DNA of 64,000 nt from DATCRE01 sp964235605 (GTDB lineage Bacteria; Bacteroidota; Bacteroidia; Cytophagales; Cyclobacteriaceae), in contig CAXSCR010000001.1 of assembly GCA_964235605.1 (NCBI GenBank), forward strand, positions 62,001 to 126,000. Direction: 5' to 3'. A program made the position numbers and the translations under genes. Numbering within the stretch: position 1 is the stretch's first letter; each line of letters opens with the position of its first letter. The notes below the pieces were generated by a model, which was not told the DNA's origin, did not search any database, and was given only the letters and a program-made list of their open reading frames with translations. This document shows, in pieces, positions 1 to 8,891 of the stretch.

Positions 1-2
1 AG

Positions 3-1175
3 TCATCCCACCCTGAACATTCTTTATATCGCATCATACAACCAACCGGCCTCATGTACGGCCAATCTGTTGGCGAATTAGACCTTCTACATTTAGAAAA
101 GTTAAGTGAGAAACAAAGAAAGAAAATTTTGCTGGCAGAAAGCTTAATTAGCAGTTCACTTCTTTTCTATGATAAGCCAGTTCGCAACCCTTTTGAGGTC
201 TCTAATGTAATATCACAGACACTAGAGAACATTGGTAATTTTTATAATAATATTTTTCCTGAAGTCGCTACGCCTGTTAAAACATTATTCGGGAGAAAGA
301 AATCTCCGGTTGAGCTAGCGGAAAAAATTCTTGATAAACGAATTGAACTTACAAGTGAATTAGAAGGAAACTTCTGGTCATCTTACTTTCATAACAGTCT
401 GCTTTTTTTAGATGTCTTCATTTTTGGCCAATGGATTCATACCAACACAGACCGCATTGTAGCTGACTTCTTCAGATACGAACGAGACGAGCTCCGATTT
501 TCTGTGGTGAAAGTAATTGCTGCAGCTGCTCATGCCAATAAAGAAATTGCAATTGAAGAGAAGGCATTATTCGAGTACTTCCTTCAAAGTACAGATCTTC
601 CTGCTGAGAAGCGGAAGGAATCATTAATGATCTTTGAAAAAGGGATTGCTATAGAGGATATCAACCTGCCCGCTGAAAACTCCTGGATTCTGAAGAAATA
701 TTTTTTAGAAATGGCGATCCTAACTATTTGGGCAGATAAAAAGGTTGAAAAATCTGAACAAGATTTTCTGAATCGTTTTTGCGCATACCTCGGCTTTAAT
801 GAAGAAGATCTTGAAAATAGTATGATTGCTATGGAAGGTTTTGTGCTAGAGCACTGGGAGCAATTGCAATTCCTGCAAACCCACGACTATCAAAATGTGA
901 GTGAGCAGTTTATTGCGCGGGTTTCCAAAATCATTGATAAAAATCAGAGTCGCTTAATAAAACAACTATTTCAAAGTGAAGACAAAGTTGAATTGCTCAA
1001 GAAGGCACGCGCTCATGAATTAACTAATGAAGAACAAAATAGAATTCGTTATGACATTATCCAGGTCCTTAAAACGCTTCCAACTTTCGGTGCCATTTCA
1101 TTACCTCAACGTTTTCTAACACTTCCAGTGCTTTTGAAGATGCTCCCGAAGCGTATTTTTATGGTTGAGGCGTAA
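3..1175 (+). CDS. LETM1-related protein with TerB-like middle region (5' partial)
   Basis: The frame is open to the left edge, so the true start lies outside the window; an in-frame ATG at 54 is probably internal. The visible part is about 390 residues. A middle helical stretch with repeated acidic and alanine-rich segments (KVIAAAAHANKEIAIEEKAL, later AILTIWADKKVEKSEQ) resembles TerB/DjlA-like domains. The C-terminus (FGAISLPQRF, LLKMLPKRIF) resembles the LETM1 ribosome-binding-like tail. Bacteroidota proteins of this build are annotated 'LETM1-related biofilm-associated protein'; the molecular role is unknown. It converges on the terC-like gene, with a half copy of a dispersed repeat between them. 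Family assignment is fairly secure, function is not. Confidence 0.7.
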   Translation, partial: SSHPEHSLYRIIQPTGLMYGQSVGELDLLHLEKLSEKQRKKILLAESLISSSLLFYDKPVRNPFEVSNVISQTLENIGNFYNNIFPEVATPVKTLFGRKKSPVELAEKILDKRIELTSELEGNFWSSYFHNSLLFLDVFIFGQWIHTNTDRIVADFFRYERDELRFSVVKVIAAAAHANKEIAIEEKALFEYFLQSTDLPAEKRKESLMIFEKGIAIEDINLPAENSWILKKYFLEMAILTIWADKKVEKSEQDFLNRFCAYLGFNEEDLENSMIAMEGFVLEHWEQLQFLQTHDYQNVSEQFIARVSKIIDKNQSRLIKQLFQSEDKVELLKKARAHELTNEEQNRIRYDIIQVLKTLPTFGAISLPQRFLTLPVLLKMLPKRIFMVEA

Positions 1176-1260
1176 GAAATAATTAGGCGTGTTGATAGGC
1201 AGATCAATTCAGTTCTATATCTGTATTTAAGCGCTGCATAAATTTTATGTTCTTGAGTAA

Positions 1261-1310
1261 TATCATATCAAGCGCACCAATTTGCACATCTGCACATTGA
1301 TAATTGATAA
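1261..1310. repeat. Half copy of the intergenic repeat found at 27.3 kb
   Basis: Positions 1279-1310 match the right arm of the 27.3-kb element (27552 onward) at 30 of 32 bases, and 1261-1276 match its internal TATCATATC(T)AAGCGCA stretch. No left arm is seen upstream, so this looks like a solo or eroded copy. It ends exactly at the stop codon of the convergent terC-like gene. Confidence 0.75.
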
Positions 1311-2237
1311 CTAATTCTCCAACTCCTTCTTACGTGGTATAAGCACTGAGAAAATAATTGATAAGGTAAGCGTTGCTATAATTACCGAAAATGAAAGGTA
1401 GACGTTAATCTCAATCGACCATATATCAAGCAGCATTTTTGCGCCTATGAAGAAAAGAATGATAGATAAACCCTTCTGCAGTAAATAGAACTTATCGATG
1501 ACGCCCGCCAATAAAAAGAACATGGCTCTTAAACCCATTACTGCAAAGATGTTAGAAGTATAAATTAAAAATCCATTTTGTGTTATAGCAAAAGCTGCCG
1601 GTATAGAGTCAACAGCAAAAATTAAGTCTGTAGTTTCTATCAAAATAATAACTAGGAATAATGGAGTAAATAACCATTTACCCTCTTCCCTAACCATAAA
1701 GTCACCACTGTGATCTTGCTTACTTACTGGCAAATATCTACGGCAAAATTTCAGTATCGGATTCTTTTCAGGTTCGATTTTCTCGTCTCCATCTTCGAAA
1801 TAAATTCTTATGCCAGAATAGATAAGGAAGACACCAAAGATGTAAAGTATCCAATGGAATTTATGAATAAGAAACTCGCCAACAAAAATGAAAAAGGCAC
1901 GGAATACAATGGCACCTATTATTCCCCAGAACAATGTTCTATGATAGTATTCATCTTTAACTTTAAAATATTTTAAGATGAGCAGGATAACAAAAATGTT
2001 ATCAACCGAAAGTGCATACTCTGTTAAATAGGCAGAAAAATATTCTACCGCCCCGGTTGCTCCACTATCGTCATAGATGTAAATAAAAAAACCAAAACAT
2101 GTAGATATCAACACCCAGAAGATAGACTGAATCAATGCAGAACGCGTAGTAATTTTTTGCGCCTGTTTGTGAAAAATGCCTAAATCGAGGACAAGAAAAA
2201 CTATAATAACTACCCCAAAAATTCCAAAAAGGATCAT
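1311..2237 (-). CDS. TerC/Alx family integral membrane protein (probable metal-ion exporter)
   Basis: A roughly 308-residue polytopic membrane protein. Two hallmark acidic segments are present, ALSVDNIFVILLIL near residue 75 and TTDLIFAVDSIPAAFAIT near residue 205, which form the conserved aspartates of the TerC/Alx family, together with about eight hydrophobic helices and a charged cytoplasmic loop. Relatives such as E. coli Alx and Bacillus MeeF/MeeY act in manganese efflux, so metal export is the likely role. The frame extends to a TTG at 2291, but I chose the ATG at 2237 because it is preceded by a purine-rich GAAAGGGAG and fits the family N-terminus. The long leader holds a Fur-box-like palindrome, and a Fur-family gene lies just upstream. 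Confidence 0.88.
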   Translation of the reverse strand: MILFGIFGVVIIVFLVLDLGIFHKQAQKITTRSALIQSIFWVLISTCFGFFIYIYDDSGATGAVEYFSAYLTEYALSVDNIFVILLILKYFKVKDEYYHRTLFWGIIGAIVFRAFFIFVGEFLIHKFHWILYIFGVFLIYSGIRIYFEDGDEKIEPEKNPILKFCRRYLPVSKQDHSGDFMVREEGKWLFTPLFLVIILIETTDLIFAVDSIPAAFAITQNGFLIYTSNIFAVMGLRAMFFLLAGVIDKFYLLQKGLSIILFFIGAKMLLDIWSIEINVYLSFSVIIATLTLSIIFSVLIPRKKELEN

Positions 2238-2292
2238 CTCCCTTTCGTTATCGAAAAGAGAAAACAAAAGTATATTTTTTCCTGATTGCAAA

Positions 2293-2307
2293 TGATAATT
2301 ATTTACC
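2293..2307 (-). promoter_or_regulatory. Fur-box-like 7-1-7 palindrome in the terC leader
   Basis: On the plus strand this reads TGATAATTATTTACC: the left half is the canonical Fur half-site TGATAAT and the right half matches ATTATCA at four of seven positions. The overlapping 15-mer AAATGATAATTATTT is a near-perfect inverted repeat (one G/A wobble pair plus centre). It sits about 55 nt downstream of the TAnnTTTG box. It is AT-rich, so chance is possible. Confidence 0.3.
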
Positions 2308-2361
2308 TATAATTAAGCTAAAACCTAAAAATCATAAGTATAGGCTTCAATGTCAAAACTA

Positions 2362-2369
2362 CAAATATA
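2362..2369 (-). promoter_or_regulatory. TAnnTTTG -7 box for the terC-like gene
   Basis: The minus strand reads TATATTTG, a perfect match to the Bacteroidota TAnnTTTG -7 element, in the gap between the Fur-family gene and the terC-like gene. This implies a leader of roughly 120 nt before the ATG at 2237. Confidence 0.4.
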
Positions 2370-2436
2370 TTTCTATCCCAAAAAGTGGACGTTATCGATT
2401 TCTCGAAATGGTTAAGGAAAAGAAAATCTAACAAAC

Positions 2437-2850
2437 TTAGTTGCAAGACTCACAAATGCCCTGAATTAGAAGATTGATTTCGTTAGACTTATATCCTTTT
2501 GGGAGCTTTACTTCAGGCACTTCTACTTGGAGGCAATTTGTTTGACCGCACTTTATGCACTTAAAATGAACGTGATCATGATGATGACCTTTTACGGTAC
2601 AAGCCTCATTACAAAGTGCATACTTCAAACTGCCTTCATCATCAAGAACTTTATGTATGAGGCCTTTGTCTAAAAAGGTCTTAAGAGTTCTGTAAACCGT
2701 CACTCGGTCTAGTGTATTGTCAATTGCATTTTCTATGTCGTTATGCGATAATGCGTGCTCTTTTTCAAGAAAAAGGTGCAGAATACTTTGACGGCTCGTT
2801 GTTGTTCGAAGCCGAAAATCTTTCAGCAATTGATCTGAAGAGTCATCCAT
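2437..2850 (-). CDS. Fur-family metalloregulator
   Basis: At 137 residues this has the standard length of a Fur-family repressor. The N-terminal winged helix (about residues 10-75) contains DRVTVYRTLKTFLDKGLI, the DNA-reading helix. The C-terminal dimerisation domain carries HHHDHVHFKC, then CIKCGQ and a final CESC, i.e. the histidine cluster and the two CxxC pairs of a structural zinc site. Which metal it senses (Fe, Zn, Mn) cannot be told from sequence. It begins 3 nt after the stop of the ABC exporter, so they are probably co-transcribed. The neighbouring TerC-like transporter, with a Fur-box-like palindrome in its leader, is a plausible target. Confidence 0.9.
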   Translation of the reverse strand: MDDSSDQLLKDFRLRTTTSRQSILHLFLEKEHALSHNDIENAIDNTLDRVTVYRTLKTFLDKGLIHKVLDDEGSLKYALCNEACTVKGHHHDHVHFKCIKCGQTNCLQVEVPEVKLPKGYKSNEINLLIQGICESCN

Positions 2851-2853
2851 ATC

Positions 2854-4647
2854 CTATTGTAATTGCAATTTTAACAGGTTACTATAAATACCATCGTCTC
2901 GATGTGTAAGTTCAGCATGCGAACCCATTTCCGCAAGTTTGCCATCTTTAATTACAAAAATACGGTTTACCTTTTTAATGGTGCTTAGTCGGTGAGCAAT
3001 AATAAAAGTTGTTCTTCCTTCCATAAGTTTCTCTAACGCCTCTTGTACTAGAACCTCCGCATGTGCGTCTAGTGAACTTGTTGCTTCATCTAAAATTAAA
3101 ATTGCTGGGTCTTTCAAAATCGCACGTGCAATAGCAATTCGCTGACGTTGACCCCCTGATAACTTAACACCTCGCTCGCCAACAATGGTTTCAAATTTAT
3201 CAGGGAAACTCTCAATGAATTCAAGCGCATTAGCTTTAGCTGCTGCCATGCGTACCTCTTCAAAGGTTGCAGTAGACTTACCGTATAGAATATTCTCTCT
3301 TATGGTTCCTCCAAACAATATTACTTCTTGAGGAACAATACCAAGATTTTGTCTATATGAAGTAAGGTTGTATCCAGTTATTTCTTTACCGTCCACTTGT
3401 ATTGCTCCATTACCGATGGGATAAAAACGCATCAATAAATTAATGATGGTTGATTTACCAGATCCGCTTGGGCCCACCAAAGCAATTTTTTCGCCGGACT
3501 CTACTTTAAAATTTAAATCGTTAAGTACCAAAAAGTCAGGACGAGTAGGGTATGAAAAAGAAACATGCTCAAAAGCTATCTGGCCGTTTAGTTTTTGATT
3601 TATGAAATTATGCTCAATCTCTTGTTCATCTGTTTCATGCAACATATCAAGCACACGTTCAGACGCACCTATTGCGCGTTGAAGTTGTGTGTAAATATCA
3701 CCCAGCCCACCAATGGAAAAGCCTATAATAGAAGTGTAAATAACAAATGAGAAAAGTTCACCAATTTTTAGATCTCCGGCTTGAACTAATCTTGCCCCAA
3801 ACCATCCTATAGCCACAATACCACCAAACAAAACAAAGATCACAAACGAAATAAACAAGCCTCTGTATTTAGCTGATTGTACGGCGACATTAACTACATC
3901 ACGTAAAGCTCTTGTGTACCTGTTAATTTCAAACACTTCATTTGTAAAAGCTTTTACAACTGATATTGATTGTAATGATTCCTCAACAATAACATTAGCC
4001 TCTGCAAGTTTGTCTTGTGTCTTCTTAGAAAGGTTCCGAATGTACTTTCCAAATACCAATGCTGATATCACCAGAATTGGAAATGTCACCAACATAAAAC
4101 CAGTAAGCTTGGGCGCAAGGAAAAAGATAATTACCGTTCCAAAAATCAATGATAAAAACTGTCGTAAAAATTCTGCTAAAGTAAAGCTGAATGATTCCTG
4201 CAGCGTTCCCACATCTGCAGTAAGGCGACTCATCAATTCACCAACTCTACGGCTATCAAAAAATGTTAGCGGTAACCAGATTATTTTGCCATAAACTGCT
4301 TTGCGCACATCTGCCATTGCGCGTTCACTAACCAACGCAAACGTATAAACTCGTATGAATGAAAAAATGCTTTGTGAGAATAGCACAAGAAGCAAAGCAA
4401 GGGTTACTTGATTTATTGTACTGAAGTAGTTTGATTTACCTATTGCAACATCAAGAAGTTCACCAGCTAATTTAGGAAAAGCTAAAATGGTAAACGTGGA
4501 TAGACCCAATGATAATAAGCCCAGTATAAATAAATTTTTATAGGGAAGCATAAATCTAAAAATGCCTAACAGTTTTTTAAGACTCGATTTGTCAATAGGC
4601 CTTTTTTCTTCTGCGGTAATCGGTTCGCTGCTCTTTCGTTTAGCCAT
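2854..4647 (-). CDS. ABC exporter, fused permease-ATPase (MsbA-like)
   Basis: A 597-residue half-transporter. Residues about 30-330 form a six-helix ABC membrane domain of type 1. Residues about 350-590 form the nucleotide-binding domain with Walker A GPSGSGKST, the Q-loop region, signature LSGGQRQRIAIARA, Walker B AILILDEATSSLD and the H-loop in FIIAHRLSTI, all intact. It should work as a homodimer exporting lipid, lipopolysaccharide core or a hydrophobic compound; the substrate cannot be read from the sequence. It lies between a lipoprotein gene (35-nt gap) and the Fur-family gene (3-nt gap), all in one direction downstream of gpmI. Confidence 0.93.
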   Translation of the reverse strand: MAKRKSSEPITAEEKRPIDKSSLKKLLGIFRFMLPYKNLFILGLLSLGLSTFTILAFPKLAGELLDVAIGKSNYFSTINQVTLALLLVLFSQSIFSFIRVYTFALVSERAMADVRKAVYGKIIWLPLTFFDSRRVGELMSRLTADVGTLQESFSFTLAEFLRQFLSLIFGTVIIFFLAPKLTGFMLVTFPILVISALVFGKYIRNLSKKTQDKLAEANVIVEESLQSISVVKAFTNEVFEINRYTRALRDVVNVAVQSAKYRGLFISFVIFVLFGGIVAIGWFGARLVQAGDLKIGELFSFVIYTSIIGFSIGGLGDIYTQLQRAIGASERVLDMLHETDEQEIEHNFINQKLNGQIAFEHVSFSYPTRPDFLVLNDLNFKVESGEKIALVGPSGSGKSTIINLLMRFYPIGNGAIQVDGKEITGYNLTSYRQNLGIVPQEVILFGGTIRENILYGKSTATFEEVRMAAAKANALEFIESFPDKFETIVGERGVKLSGGQRQRIAIARAILKDPAILILDEATSSLDAHAEVLVQEALEKLMEGRTTFIIAHRLSTIKKVNRIFVIKDGKLAEMGSHAELTHRDDGIYSNLLKLQLQ

Positions 4648-4681
4648 ATATGATAACCGGTTTTATGATAACCAGTAAATG

Positions 4682-5260
4682 TTATTTGATTCTAATTTTA
4701 CCTTCAATTGAAAACTGAACTGAATCGCCCATAAACATTTTTTGACCACCTTTTATCGTGTATGATGTAAGGATCATTTTATTGTTAATGGGAGAAAACT
4801 GCATCGTTAATATTCTCGCACTATTATAAAGCGAATTCTCTTCGTGATAACGGGCTTCAATCTTCCTTAAATTAGGTAGCGTGTTATGATAGTAAAGTTT
4901 CAGAAACTGTACGGTTTGTTTATTAACACCCTTAAAAGATTTAATGTTGAGATTACTCTGTGGGTCTTTCAAACCATGATCGACCACATACGACCCTCGA
5001 TTGATGGGCTTATTTATATCTTCTAGCTCTCTGAATATATCTAGCTCAGTAGACCATAGTAAAGTATCGATCGGTACTATGATGCTTACGTCTGACTTTT
5101 CTCCCAGCATTGAAGTTTTTGTGAGCTCGGCGCTAACGCTTGGGAGATATTGAACTTGCGCTTTAACTAAACTGTCAATATTATAATAGTAATGCGATTT
5201 CAATTCCCTTTTATAATCGCACGATGCGAATAGTAAAATATATGCCATTAAAGCACACAT
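4682..5260 (-). CDS. Conserved hypothetical lipoprotein
   Basis: About 192 residues from the chosen ATG. The N-terminus MCALMAYILLFASCDYKRE has a short hydrophobic core and a lipobox ending in Cys, followed by a soluble beta-rich domain with no catalytic motif I recognise. The reading frame is open to a TTG at 5320 that would overlap the gpmI stop by 8 nt and give a longer, lysine/arginine-containing n-region, so the start is uncertain. Position directly behind gpmI and ahead of the ABC exporter suggests one transcript. Similar short lipoproteins occur across Cytophagales; the function is unknown. Confidence 0.7.
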   Translation of the reverse strand: MCALMAYILLFASCDYKRELKSHYYYNIDSLVKAQVQYLPSVSAELTKTSMLGEKSDVSIIVPIDTLLWSTELDIFRELEDINKPINRGSYVVDHGLKDPQSNLNIKSFKGVNKQTVQFLKLYYHNTLPNLRKIEARYHEENSLYNSARILTMQFSPINNKMILTSYTIKGGQKMFMGDSVQFSIEGKIRIK

Positions 5261-5312
5261 CAAACGTGTCGCACCTTCTATTGAGGATATGATGTTGCCC
5301 TTTTGTATCAAC

Positions 5313-6845
5313 TTAACCAATAAGAATATTGCCTGTCATTTGTGCTGGTATATTTAAACCCATTAACGTTAGAATGGTTGGCGCAAGATCACCAAGTTTC
5401 CCATCCTTCAATGGTCCTTTATAAGTATCATCTACAAGAATGCAAGGAACAAGGTTTGTTGTATGCGCCGTATTGGGTGAGCCATCATCATTAATCATCA
5501 TATCTGCATTGCCGTGATCTGCAATTATAATAGTAGCATATCCATTTCTTAAAGCTGCTTCAGTTACTTGCTGTGCGCAGTAATCAACTGTTTCTACAGC
5601 TTTGACCGCTGCTTCGAAAACGCCTGTGTGGCCAACCATATCGGGGTTCGCAAAGTTGAGACATATAAAATCAACTTCATTTTTATCTAACTCAGGAATG
5701 ATTTTGTCTTTTATCTCATGTGCGCTCATTTCTGGTTTAAGATCATAAGTTGCCACTTTAGGTGATGGACAAAGTAATCTTGATTCACCAATAAAAGGTT
5801 CTTCTCTTCCGCCAGAGAAAAAGAATGTTACGTGTGGATACTTTTCAGTCTCCGCAATTCGTATCTGCTTTTTACCGGCAGTCGCCACAACTTCACCCAA
5901 CGTCTTTTCTAGATTGTCTTTATCGAAAATCAATTTTACATCTTTAAAAGAGTCATCATAATTAGTAAGCGTGATGTAGTATAGTGGCAATTTCTTCATG
6001 CCAAAATCTGGAAAATCTTTCTGGGTAAGAACCTCTGTAATCTCCCTGCCACGATCTGTTCTAAAATTAAAACAAAGCACAACATCACCTTCTTTAATAG
6101 ATGCCACAGGTTTTTGATTCTCGTCAACAACTACAAGTGGTTTAATAAACTCATCTGTTACGTTGCTGTCATAAGATTGCTGAAGGGCTTTAATTGGATC
6201 GGATATTTTTTCACCAATCCCATTTACCATTACATCGTAGGCCAACTTAACACGCTCCCATCTTTTATCGCGATCCATGGCAAAATACCGACCTATAATT
6301 GTCGCTACTTTTCCGGAAGTACGGTTTAAATGATTAAGCAAATCACGCATATAAGACTCACCGCCTTTTGGATCTGTGTCACGGCCATCCATAAATGCAT
6401 GAATAAATAAATTCTTTACATCATTATTATGCGAAATAGTTATAAGACCTTTTAGGTGTTCGATATGAGAATGTACGCCGCCGTCAGAAAGAAGACCTAT
6501 ATAGTGTACATTCTTATTAAATTTCTTCGCGTAGTCAAAAGCCTGAAGTAGAACCGGGCTATTATCTAGTTCTTTTTCTTCTACGGCTTTATTAACCTTT
6601 ACCAGATCCTGATAAACAACACGACCCGCACCAATATTCATATGTCCTACTTCAGAATTACCCATTTGGCCGACCGGCAATCCTACAGCTAAGCCAGATG
6701 CTTCTAGTTTGCTGTGAGGGTATTTGTTGTATAAAGAAGTTATAAAAGGGGTTTTAGCCTTATCAACTGCAGATACGTCTTTGTTGGTGGCAATGCCCCA
6801 ACCATCCAAAATCATTAGTAAAACTTTCTTATTCATGTAATTCAT
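5313..6845 (-). CDS. gpmI: 2,3-bisphosphoglycerate-independent phosphoglycerate mutase
   Basis: It interconverts 3- and 2-phosphoglycerate in glycolysis and gluconeogenesis using two Mn ions. The 510-residue length is typical. Visible signatures are the N-terminal metal site LLMILDGWG, the catalytic serine loop GNSEVGHMNIGAGR near residue 65, the MDGRDTDPK arginine/aspartate loop, FNFRTDRGRE, and the C-terminal metal ligands IADHGNADMM and TAHTTNLVP. Two ATGs lie 9 nt apart (6845 and 6836) and neither has a Shine-Dalgarno sequence. A TATATTTG box lies just upstream. It is first of a probable minus-strand transcript running through the lipoprotein, ABC exporter and Fur-family genes. Confidence 0.97.
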   Translation of the reverse strand: MNYMNKKVLLMILDGWGIATNKDVSAVDKAKTPFITSLYNKYPHSKLEASGLAVGLPVGQMGNSEVGHMNIGAGRVVYQDLVKVNKAVEEKELDNSPVLLQAFDYAKKFNKNVHYIGLLSDGGVHSHIEHLKGLITISHNNDVKNLFIHAFMDGRDTDPKGGESYMRDLLNHLNRTSGKVATIIGRYFAMDRDKRWERVKLAYDVMVNGIGEKISDPIKALQQSYDSNVTDEFIKPLVVVDENQKPVASIKEGDVVLCFNFRTDRGREITEVLTQKDFPDFGMKKLPLYYITLTNYDDSFKDVKLIFDKDNLEKTLGEVVATAGKKQIRIAETEKYPHVTFFFSGGREEPFIGESRLLCPSPKVATYDLKPEMSAHEIKDKIIPELDKNEVDFICLNFANPDMVGHTGVFEAAVKAVETVDYCAQQVTEAALRNGYATIIIADHGNADMMINDDGSPNTAHTTNLVPCILVDDTYKGPLKDGKLGDLAPTILTLMGLNIPAQMTGNILIG

Positions 6846-6867
6846 GGTTTCAAGCGCTTTCGCGGCG

Positions 6868-6875
6868 CAAATATA
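6868..6875 (-). promoter_or_regulatory. TAnnTTTG -7 box for gpmI
   Basis: The minus strand reads TATATTTG about 22 nt upstream of the first gpmI ATG, an exact match to the Bacteroidota -7 consensus. No clear -33 TTTG was found at the usual spacing. Confidence 0.45.
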
Positions 6876-7005
6876 ATGCGCTTCAAGTATTTATAGGTGC
6901 TAAATCTGGGATATCAGTTGTAATCGATTGCGGTGAAGTGATTCCGTCAATTAATTTCATTATCTTTCAACAATGGCATAATTTTAGCCCTCAGTTGCTA
7001 TTGAC

Positions 7006-7407
7006 ATGAAAAAAAACACGGCTATTAATTTCTTGGTTCTTATCCTGCTTTCGCTGCAAAGCTTAAATCTGTTTGCACAAGCCGATGTGATAAATCAAGT
7101 TAAAGAAACAATTCAGGCAGGAAGCGCAAAAGAACTTGCAAATTACCTCAATCAAACCGTGGATGTTACCATCGACGGGAAAGTTCAATCTTACAGTAAA
7201 GCACAGGCAGAATTTGTGTTTCGTGATTTCTTTAAGCAACATTCTCCCACGGAGTTTGCTATTATTCACCAGGGATCTTCAAAAGGCGGACAGCCTTTCG
7301 CCATTGGACAATATAAGACCAGCGACGGTACTTACCGAGTTTTTATGAAGATTAAAACCGTAAATAATGCCCAATTGGTGCATGAAATCAGTTTTGTAAA
7401 AGAATAA
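7006..7407 (+). CDS. DUF4783 periplasmic protein
   Basis: A 133-residue protein with a clear signal peptide (hydrophobic INFLVLILLSLQSLNLFA, cleavage before QADV). The mature part of about 108 residues matches the DUF4783 family: an N-terminal helix (VINQVKETIQAGSAKELANY), then a sheet with the GQYKTSDGTYRVFMKI hairpin, resembling a small NTF2-like fold. In Bacteroidota this gene commonly sits directly before nadC, as here (65-nt gap). No enzymatic residues are evident and the role is unknown. Family call is solid; the pairing with nadC may be only positional. Confidence 0.85.
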   Translation: MKKNTAINFLVLILLSLQSLNLFAQADVINQVKETIQAGSAKELANYLNQTVDVTIDGKVQSYSKAQAEFVFRDFFKQHSPTEFAIIHQGSSKGGQPFAIGQYKTSDGTYRVFMKIKTVNNAQLVHEISFVKE

Positions 7408-7460
7408 ACCCATCCTTCAAAAAATTAGTCTTTTTCTGCAAATCCTTATCATATGCGGTC

Positions 7461-7468
7461 TATTTTTG
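7461..7468 (+). promoter_or_regulatory. nadC: TAnnTTTG box 4 nt before the nadC GTG
   Basis: TATTTTTG ends only four bases (CACC) before the GTG start. Since transcription usually starts a few bases after this element, the mRNA would begin at or next to the start codon, i.e. be leaderless. Confidence 0.45.
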
Positions 7469-7472
7469 CACC

Positions 7473-8330
7473 GTGAAGCCAGGCTATATAACCGATGAAT
7501 TTTTAAAAACTTTTATCAACACGTCTCTGTTGGAAGATATTGGTGAAGGAGATCATTCAACGTTGGCATCAATTCCTGATAAGGCTATAAGTAAGGCGAA
7601 ATTATTAGTGAAAGAAGACGGCATACTTGCCGGAGTAGAACTAGCTTGGAAAATTTTTCATCATTTTGATCCCAACCTCAGGGTTCAAGTTTCCTTAACG
7701 GATGGGTCAGAGATCAAAAAAGGAGATATCGCATTTACCGTCGAGGGCCCTGCACGTTCTATTTTAAGTACAGAAAGGTTGGTTCTAAATTGTATGCAGC
7801 GTATGAGTGCCATTGCAACAAGAACAAAACACTTTACAAAATGTATTCTTGGAACCAAAGCTAAGATTTTAGATACTCGTAAAACTTCGCCCAATTTTAG
7901 GCTGCTTGAAAAGTGGGCGGTGCTAATAGGCGGTGGGCAAAATCACAGAATTGGTTTATATGATATGATTATGCTAAAAGACAATCATATTGACATGGCC
8001 GGTGGAATCGAAAAGGCAATCAATCAAACAAAAGATTATCTTCGCGCCGGCAACAAAAATCTTCGCATCGAAATAGAAACACGTAACCTGGCAGAAGTTC
8101 GTGAAGTACTTCGTGTCGGCGGCGTTGATGTTATCATGCTTGACAATATGAATAATGCTGATATGACGGAAGCCGTAAAAATTATTGATGGTCGTTATAA
8201 AACGGAAGCTAGCGGTGGCATTACGGAAGAAACAATACGCAAAATTGCAGAATGTGGGGTTGATTTCATCTCCATAGGCGCGTTAACCCATTCAGTTAAG
8301 AGTATAGATTTAAGTTTAAAAGCTTTTTAA
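7473..8330 (+). CDS. nadC: Carboxylating nicotinate-nucleotide diphosphorylase (quinolinate phosphoribosyltransferase)
   Basis: Converts quinolinate and PRPP to nicotinate mononucleotide in de novo NAD synthesis. The 285 residues cover the full family length: EDIGEGDHSTLASIP at the N-terminus, the substrate-site helix LNCMQRMSAIAT, the strongly conserved DTRKTSPNFRLLEKWAV and GGGQNHRIGLYDMIMLKDNH, and the barrel end EASGGITEETIRK and GVDFISIGALTHS. The start is GTG; no in-frame ATG lies nearby, and a TATTTTTG box is only 4 nt upstream. nadK for the same pathway lies elsewhere in the window (19.1 kb). Confidence 0.96.
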   Translation: MKPGYITDEFLKTFINTSLLEDIGEGDHSTLASIPDKAISKAKLLVKEDGILAGVELAWKIFHHFDPNLRVQVSLTDGSEIKKGDIAFTVEGPARSILSTERLVLNCMQRMSAIATRTKHFTKCILGTKAKILDTRKTSPNFRLLEKWAVLIGGGQNHRIGLYDMIMLKDNHIDMAGGIEKAINQTKDYLRAGNKNLRIEIETRNLAEVREVLRVGGVDVIMLDNMNNADMTEAVKIIDGRYKTEASGGITEETIRKIAECGVDFISIGALTHSVKSIDLSLKAF

Positions 8331-8370
8331 CGCACGGCCACTTTATTGAATAAAACAGAGAAATTTTTAT

Positions 8371-8856
8371 ATGATCGTTAAAACAAAAAATTACAAGCTC
8401 GAAAAGAAGACCTATATAAACTTAGCACTTAAAAGTGTATTGATGAAACAGGGCTGGATTGCGCTAACTGCTGCTTTTGCTATTTGTTTATTATTCTTCT
8501 GGATACCTAGCATTTGGTGGTTTATAGGCGCCATTATAGGTCTCGGACTTTACCTTTTATTCTGGTGGATTCAATTCTATGGTGTCACACAACTTGAACA
8601 AGGTAAAATGCTTTTTGAAAGATTCTCCTACGAAATAAGCAGCCAACAAATCTTGATGAAAATCAATCCACGCGAAGGCATGCCACTAAAGTGGGATCAA
8701 ATAAAAAATGCTAGCGTTGGTAAGGATTACTTTTTACTGGTTGTGAACAAGGCACAAATGATCTATCTGCCGTTTAAGATCTTTAACACCGAAAATGAGC
8801 GTAAATTCTTAACAAGCATTTTAAGAAATAAAGGCTTACTTAAGAGTTCATCGTAA
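8371..8856 (+). CDS. YcxB-like membrane protein
   Basis: A 161-residue protein with two closely spaced transmembrane helices at about residues 28-70 (WIALTAAFAICLLFFWIPSI and WWFIGAIIGLGLYLLFWW), followed by a cytoplasmic beta domain of about 90 residues with MPLKWDQIKNA and YLPFKIF, the usual landmarks of the YcxB-like C-terminal domain. The function of the family is not known. It sits between nadC and recX with gaps of about 35-40 nt and may be read with them. Confidence 0.7.
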   Translation: MIVKTKNYKLEKKTYINLALKSVLMKQGWIALTAAFAICLLFFWIPSIWWFIGAIIGLGLYLLFWWIQFYGVTQLEQGKMLFERFSYEISSQQILMKINPREGMPLKWDQIKNASVGKDYFLLVVNKAQMIYLPFKIFNTENERKFLTSILRNKGLLKSSS

Positions 8857-8891
8857 AACGCATTTGACTTTTAGGCTTACTGCTATCGAGG

